From contig CAYQCH010000024.1 of NCBI GenBank assembly GCA_964415935.1, positions 1-15,082 on the forward strand: a stretch of DNA of 15,082 nt, written 5' to 3'. The notes beneath the pieces are model-generated. The model had not been told where the DNA came from and ran no database searches. It saw only the letters and a program-made list of their open reading frames with translations. How positions within the stretch are numbered: position 1 is the first letter of the stretch; every line of letters starts with the position of its first letter. Origin of the DNA: CAYQCH01 sp964415935 (GTDB lineage Bacteria; Patescibacteriota; Patescibacteriia; VMEV01; CAYQCH01). Below, in pieces: positions 12,701 to 15,082 of the stretch. The position numbers and the translations under genes are program-made.

Positions 12701-13048
12701 ATGACGCGGCGCACGGAACAGGTGGCGGAACGGTTGCACCGGCTGGTGGGCGACGCATTCGAGCGGGAATTGGAATTTCCTGAAGGCGTGCTGCCGACCA
12801 TTTCCCGCGTGGAGATTGAGCCTGACCTCAAGCGTGCCAACATTTACATCACGGTCCTGCCGTTTGACCGCACGGAGGAAGTCATCGGCTACCTGGTCCG
12901 CAACCGCAAGCGCATCCAGAAGGAAATCAACCGCGAACTGACCATGAAGTTTTCGCCTGAACTCTACTTCGTTTCCGACAGCCAGACGGAAACAGCCTCG
13001 CAAATCGAGCAGCTTATCGACGAAGAAGCCAAGGCGCGCGGCGAGTAA
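12701..13048 (+). CDS. rbfA: Ribosome-binding factor A
   Basis: 115 residues, the usual size. RbfA binds the immature 30S subunit near the 16S rRNA central pseudoknot and is needed for late maturation and cold adaptation. The sequence has the type-II KH-like pattern: N-terminal RTEQVAERLHRLVGDAFE helix, then SRVEIEPDLKRANIYITVLP strands, VRNRKRIQKEINRELTMKFSPELYFVSD (98 in the strand before the tail), and a C-terminal acidic helix IEQLIDEEAKARG. It begins 2 bases after the infB stop codon, so translation is probably coupled, and it has no Shine-Dalgarno of its own. The infB-rbfA pair is conserved widely in bacteria. A strong terminator ends the unit 10 bases after the stop. Confidence 0.95.
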   Translation: MTRRTEQVAERLHRLVGDAFERELEFPEGVLPTISRVEIEPDLKRANIYITVLPFDRTEEVIGYLVRNRKRIQKEINRELTMKFSPELYFVSDSQTETASQIEQLIDEEAKARGE

Positions 13049-13058
13049 GATATCGAGT

Positions 13059-13087
13059 AAAAAGCCCCGGAATCCCGGGGCTTTTTT
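13059..13087. terminator. Terminator after infB-rbfA
   Basis: AAAAAGCCCCGG (13059-13070), loop AATC, CCGGGGC (13075-13081) and six T residues. Its AAAAAGCCCC arm is shared with the terminator at 14406. Confidence 0.92.
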
Positions 13088-13100
13088 ATATGCCGCAACC

Positions 13101-13129
13101 TTGACGCAGCCGGCACCGTGCGATACACT
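13101..13129 (+). promoter_or_regulatory. Promoter of the nrnA-like gene
   Basis: TTGACG (13101-13106), a 17-base spacer and TACACT (13124-13129). The -10 ends 8 bases before the ATG, so the mRNA would start within about 2 bases of the start codon. Confidence 0.65.
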
Positions 13130-13137
13130 GCGTTGTT

Positions 13138-14118
13138 ATGAATTCGATGGAATTTGATCAGCATCAGGCCAGGGAGGCGTTCCGCGCGCTGGCCAAAGCC
13201 AAGCGCGTGCTCATTAACGCGCATCAGAAACCGGACGGCGACACCACCGGCTCGTCTTTGGCATTGGCCTTGTGGCTGCAGGGGCAGGGTAAAGAGGTGG
13301 CCGTATTTTGCGCGCATCCGGCCGCCGAGCAATTCCATTACCTCTCCCAAGCAAGCCGTTTCGTCAATGACCCGAACATTTTCACCCAGTCCTGGGACGT
13401 GCTTGTTACCTGCGATTCGGGCGACCTGGCATACGCTGGCATTCAGGAACATGTGGGGAAATTTCCGTCCAAGCCCGTCATCATCAATTTTGACCATCAT
13501 GCCAGCAATGTCTTTTTTGGCGACTTTAACATCGTAGACGTCACGGCTTCTTCCACAGCTGAAGTCGTCATGCGCTTTTTCCAGGCAAACGATGTGCCGG
13601 TTACGGCGGACATGGCCATGTGCCTGCTGACCGCGATTTTTACAGACACCAACGGTTTTACCAATGCGGCCACCACGGAGCGCGCAATGCAGTATGCGGC
13701 GGAATTCATCAAGCTGGGCGCGTCGTTGTCGCATATTTACCGGGCGACCATGATCAACAAGAATGTGCCGATGCTGCAGGTATGGGGCAAGGTGTTTCAG
13801 CGTTTGCGCGTCAGCATGCACGGTATTGCGTACACCTACGTGCATCAGCACGACCTGGATGGCATTTCCGCTGAAGCCGTGGAAGGCATTTCGAATTATT
13901 TAAGTCAGCAGTTGCGCGATGCGCGCGTCATCATGGTGTTCCATGACCGCGGCAATGGCACGGTCAAAGCCAGCATGCGCACGCTGCAGGATGATATCGA
14001 CTTGTCTGAATTCGCCAAGCTGTTTGGCGGCGGCGGGCATAAAAAAGCGTCCGGATTCGCGGTGTCCGGACGGCTGGTGGAAGAGAGCGGGCGCTTGCGG
14101 ATTGTGAAGGTTGCTTAA
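13138..14118 (+). CDS. nrnA: DHH-family phosphoesterase, NrnA-like (nano-RNase / pAp phosphatase)
   Basis: 326 residues, matching NrnA length (about 310-330). NrnA-type enzymes degrade 2-5-nt RNAs and dephosphorylate pAp to AMP with Mn ions in the cytoplasm. The DHH domain shows motif I AHQKPDGDTTGS (metal ligands His29, Asp33, Asp35), motif II CDSGD (Asp93), motif III FDHHASN (118-124), and motif IV TDTNGFTN (169-176, Asp170). The DHHA1 domain has the substrate-binding GGGGHKKASGF (297-307). Motif I has TTGS where many family members have AxGS; this is conservative. The location after rbfA is the common neighbourhood of nrnA. I chose the ATG at 13138, 8 bases after a good -10 box; a second Met three codons later is possible. 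Its stop codon overlaps that of the convergent small gene. GdpP-type membrane and PAS domains are absent, so it is the soluble type. Confidence 0.92.
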   Translation: MNSMEFDQHQAREAFRALAKAKRVLINAHQKPDGDTTGSSLALALWLQGQGKEVAVFCAHPAAEQFHYLSQASRFVNDPNIFTQSWDVLVTCDSGDLAYAGIQEHVGKFPSKPVIINFDHHASNVFFGDFNIVDVTASSTAEVVMRFFQANDVPVTADMAMCLLTAIFTDTNGFTNAATTERAMQYAAEFIKLGASLSHIYRATMINKNVPMLQVWGKVFQRLRVSMHGIAYTYVHQHDLDGISAEAVEGISNYLSQQLRDARVIMVFHDRGNGTVKASMRTLQDDIDLSEFAKLFGGGGHKKASGFAVSGRLVEESGRLRIVKVA

Positions 14119-14363
14119 CCGTTGGAAGCGCCAAAGATCTTGTTCAGCAATTCATGCGCCAGCTCGTGCATATTGTGATTGCCGTCCTGGGGCTCGGCAG
14201 CGCTATTTCCGGCGCGCAGATCCACTTTGTCACCGGCTTTTACGCCCGCATGCAGCATGGACACGGGCCAGCGGATGACCTGCCCGTCAGGGAATAACAA
14301 AACCGCCCGATCGCCGTCAATCGATTGCACCGTGGCCTGGATGGCGTTCTTGTTTGATTCCAT
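14115..14363 (-). CDS. Small hypothetical protein, DUF3006-like
   Basis: 82 residues. The first half, ATVQSIDGDRAVLLFPDGQ then IRWPVSMLHAGVKAGDKVDL, has the pattern of DUF3006 proteins (a small beta-barrel-like fold: strand, GDRAVL strand, hydrophobic W/P segment, GVKAGDKVDLR). The second half is a polar linker (NSAAEPQDGNHN) and a short amphipathic helix (MHELAHELLNKIFGA). I recognise no catalytic site, and the function of the family is unknown. The start is supported by a good promoter (TTGACA, 17 bases, TACCAT) ending 10 bases before the ATG. The stop codon TTAA overlaps that of the nrnA-like gene on the other strand by two bases, with no terminator between them. The longer frame upstream to 14594 would enter the Hsp20 gene and is rejected. 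Confidence 0.7.
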   Translation of the reverse strand: MESNKNAIQATVQSIDGDRAVLLFPDGQVIRWPVSMLHAGVKAGDKVDLRAGNSAAEPQDGNHNMHELAHELLNKIFGASNG

Positions 14364-14373
14364 ATAGCGGGGA

Positions 14374-14402
14374 ATGGTATCGCGCTGCGAGGTATTTGTC
14401 AA
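14374..14402 (-). promoter_or_regulatory. Promoter of the small DUF3006-like gene
   Basis: On the minus strand, a perfect TTGACA (14402-14397), a 17-base spacer and TACCAT (14379-14374), 10 bases before the ATG. The -35 box lies directly after the T run of the hsp20 terminator. Confidence 0.65.
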
Positions 14403-14405
14403 TAC

Positions 14406-14428
14406 AAAAAGCCCCTGGCCGGGGCTTT
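14406..14428. terminator. Terminator of hsp20, usable on both strands
   Basis: Stem AAAGCCCC/GGGGCTTT around the loop GGCCA (minus strand), with five T after it for hsp20. In the + direction the same stem is followed by TTTGTTTCTTTG, so it could also end nrnA read-through. Confidence 0.85.
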
Positions 14429-14443
14429 GTTTCTTTGTTGAGA

Positions 14444-14941
14444 TTATTGTTCCAGTCGTACCTGGATGCGGCGGTTGGGCTGCGCTTTGGGCATGCGGAT
14501 GGTCAGGATGCCATTTTTGAGGGTGGCCTCCACGCGCTCGCTGACCACGTCCATGGGCAGCACAATCGAGCGGCTGAATTCGCCCCAATGGCATTCGGCG
14601 TAGATGAGGTCGTCGCCATCAATGTCGTCGCAGCGCATGCGCTTGCCGCGGATGGTCAGAACGTCGTCCTGGATGGAAATGTCCAAATCTTCCGGGCGCA
14701 CTCCAGCAATGGGGGCTTCCACCACCAGGTCAGCGGCGGTCTGGTAAATGTCCAGCGCGAGCTGGCCGTGGTCGGGCTTCAGGCTGATTTCATGGATGGA
14801 TGGTTCCTCCTGCTCGTCGTCAATTCCGGCCATTTCCACAAAGGCGTCGCTGGCAGGCTGTTTCGACTGCCTGGCGAATTCCTTCCAGGAAAGCACGCGG
14901 TCCAGGGAAAAGTAGTTGTCGCTGCTCGGAGTCAGTTTCAT
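14444..14941 (-). CDS. hsp20: Small heat-shock protein, Hsp20/alpha-crystallin family
   Basis: 165 residues, normal for bacterial Hsp20. These ATP-independent chaperones form oligomers that hold unfolding proteins for refolding by other chaperones. An N-terminal arm of about 57 residues (SLDRVLSWKEFARQ, then an acidic DDEQEEP stretch) precedes the alpha-crystallin domain (about 58-152): LALDIYQTAADLVVEAPIAGVRPEDLDI is split here as the beta-2 to beta-4 part, followed by DDVLTIRGKR, ECHWGEFSRSIVLP and the signature NGILTIRMPK (143-152). The C-terminal IQV (159-161) is an I-x-I/V oligomerisation motif. The start MKLTPSSD lies 9 bases after an extended -10 box. No CIRCE element is seen. A divergent tRNA-Glu promoter overlaps its -35 region. 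Confidence 0.95.
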   Translation of the reverse strand: MKLTPSSDNYFSLDRVLSWKEFARQSKQPASDAFVEMAGIDDEQEEPSIHEISLKPDHGQLALDIYQTAADLVVEAPIAGVRPEDLDISIQDDVLTIRGKRMRCDDIDGDDLIYAECHWGEFSRSIVLPMDVVSERVEATLKNGILTIRMPKAQPNRRIQVRLEQ

Positions 14942-14950
14942 AGTGCATAA

Positions 14951-14956
14951 AGTATA
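14951..14956 (-). promoter_or_regulatory. Extended -10 of hsp20
   Basis: Minus strand TGCTATACT: TATACT (14956-14951) with a TGn extension, 9 bases before the ATG. No clear -35; the expected site falls inside the spacer of the divergent tRNA-Glu promoter. Confidence 0.6.
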
Positions 14957-14962
14957 GCACAA

Positions 14963-14991
14963 TTGACAGAGCCCTTGTGAATGCGTATAAT
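14963..14991 (+). promoter_or_regulatory. Perfect consensus sigma-70 promoter of tRNA-Glu
   Basis: TTGACA (14963-14968), exactly 17 bases, TATAAT (14986-14991). Predicted start near 14998. This is the best promoter in the window. Confidence 0.88.
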
Positions 14992-14997
14992 ATCCGC

Positions 14998-15023
14998 AGC
15001 CTTGCAACAGGCTTTTTCTTTTT
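14998..15023 (+). terminator. Terminator-like hairpin at the +1 of the tRNA-Glu promoter
   Basis: AGCCT (14998-15002), loop TGCAAC, AGGCT (15009-15013), then a T-rich run to 15023. There is no upstream + strand gene for it to terminate, so it is probably a transcribed leader element. Its position relative to promoter and tRNA matches the element at 8849-8877. Confidence 0.55.
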
Positions 15024-15035
15024 GCCAAGTCCCTT

Positions 15036-15082
15036 GGCCCCATCGTCTAGTGGTTAGGACATCAGGTTTTCATCCTGGTAAC
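15036..15082 (+). tRNA. tRNA-Glu (anticodon TTC), 3' end cut by window
   Basis: Begins GGCCCCATCGTCTAGTGG, typical of bacterial tRNA-Glu (acceptor GGCCCCA, D arm GTC...GAC). The anticodon stem TCAGG/CCTGG with loop TTTTCAT gives anticodon TTC. The T arm and 3' acceptor strand lie beyond the window. Confidence 0.9.

Overview
The window looks like a chromosomal scaffold from an uncultivated bacterium, most likely a member of the Candidate Phyla Radiation (Patescibacteria). This is an inference from several things together: a pilin of the type common in that group, a short IF-2 (667 residues), a very large Ig/thrombospondin-repeat surface protein with a C-terminal membrane anchor, almost no Shine-Dalgarno sequences, and -10 boxes sitting only 8-12 bases before many start codons. 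No 16S or ribosomal-protein gene is present, so the lineage is not proven. Background coding GC is roughly 55-60 % (hand counts on single lines). A run of exactly 100 N (9215-9314) marks a scaffold gap inside a tRNA cluster.

Layout. 1-1427: the 3' part of a type IV pilin gene converges on trxB (thioredoxin reductase); a perfect bidirectional terminator lies between them. 1428-1955: an unusually AT-rich intergenic region (about 22 % GC on one line) with two perfect DnaA boxes, nested inverted repeats, and a sigma-70-like promoter overlapped by a palindrome. 1956-4022: a very GC-rich lipoprotein gene (about 72 % GC in its first part), the only gene here with a clear Shine-Dalgarno, probably of foreign origin or an assembly join. 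4150-8819: a probable two-gene operon, a 1055-residue cell-surface protein followed by a membrane sensor histidine kinase without a response regulator. 8889-9401: tRNA-Arg, tRNA-His, tRNA-Gly, the gap, then tRNA-Leu. 9445-10616: a small accessory group (DUF2200 protein, short YdeI/OmpD-associated protein, DoxX-like membrane protein). 10695-14118: the translation and RNA-turnover cluster infB-rbfA-nrnA. 14115-15082: a small DUF3006-like protein gene, an Hsp20 gene, and a divergent tRNA-Glu cut by the window end.

How the parts work together. infB, rbfA and nrnA are a conserved bacterial neighbourhood (initiation factor, 30S maturation, nano-RNA/pAp turnover). The surface protein and kinase are probably made together and may form an adhesion or envelope-sensing unit. 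The rest are independent housekeeping or stress genes.

The most interesting signals are regulatory rather than a new protein machine. (1) There is widespread leaderless-type gene architecture with one SD-bearing outlier. (2) Two tRNA promoters are each followed, exactly at the predicted +1, by a terminator-like hairpin and U-run ending 11-12 bases before the tRNA. (3) The structured AT-rich region at 1428-1955 could be an origin or a DnaA-responsive site. I saw no CRISPR array, insertion sequence, phage gene or recognised defence system.
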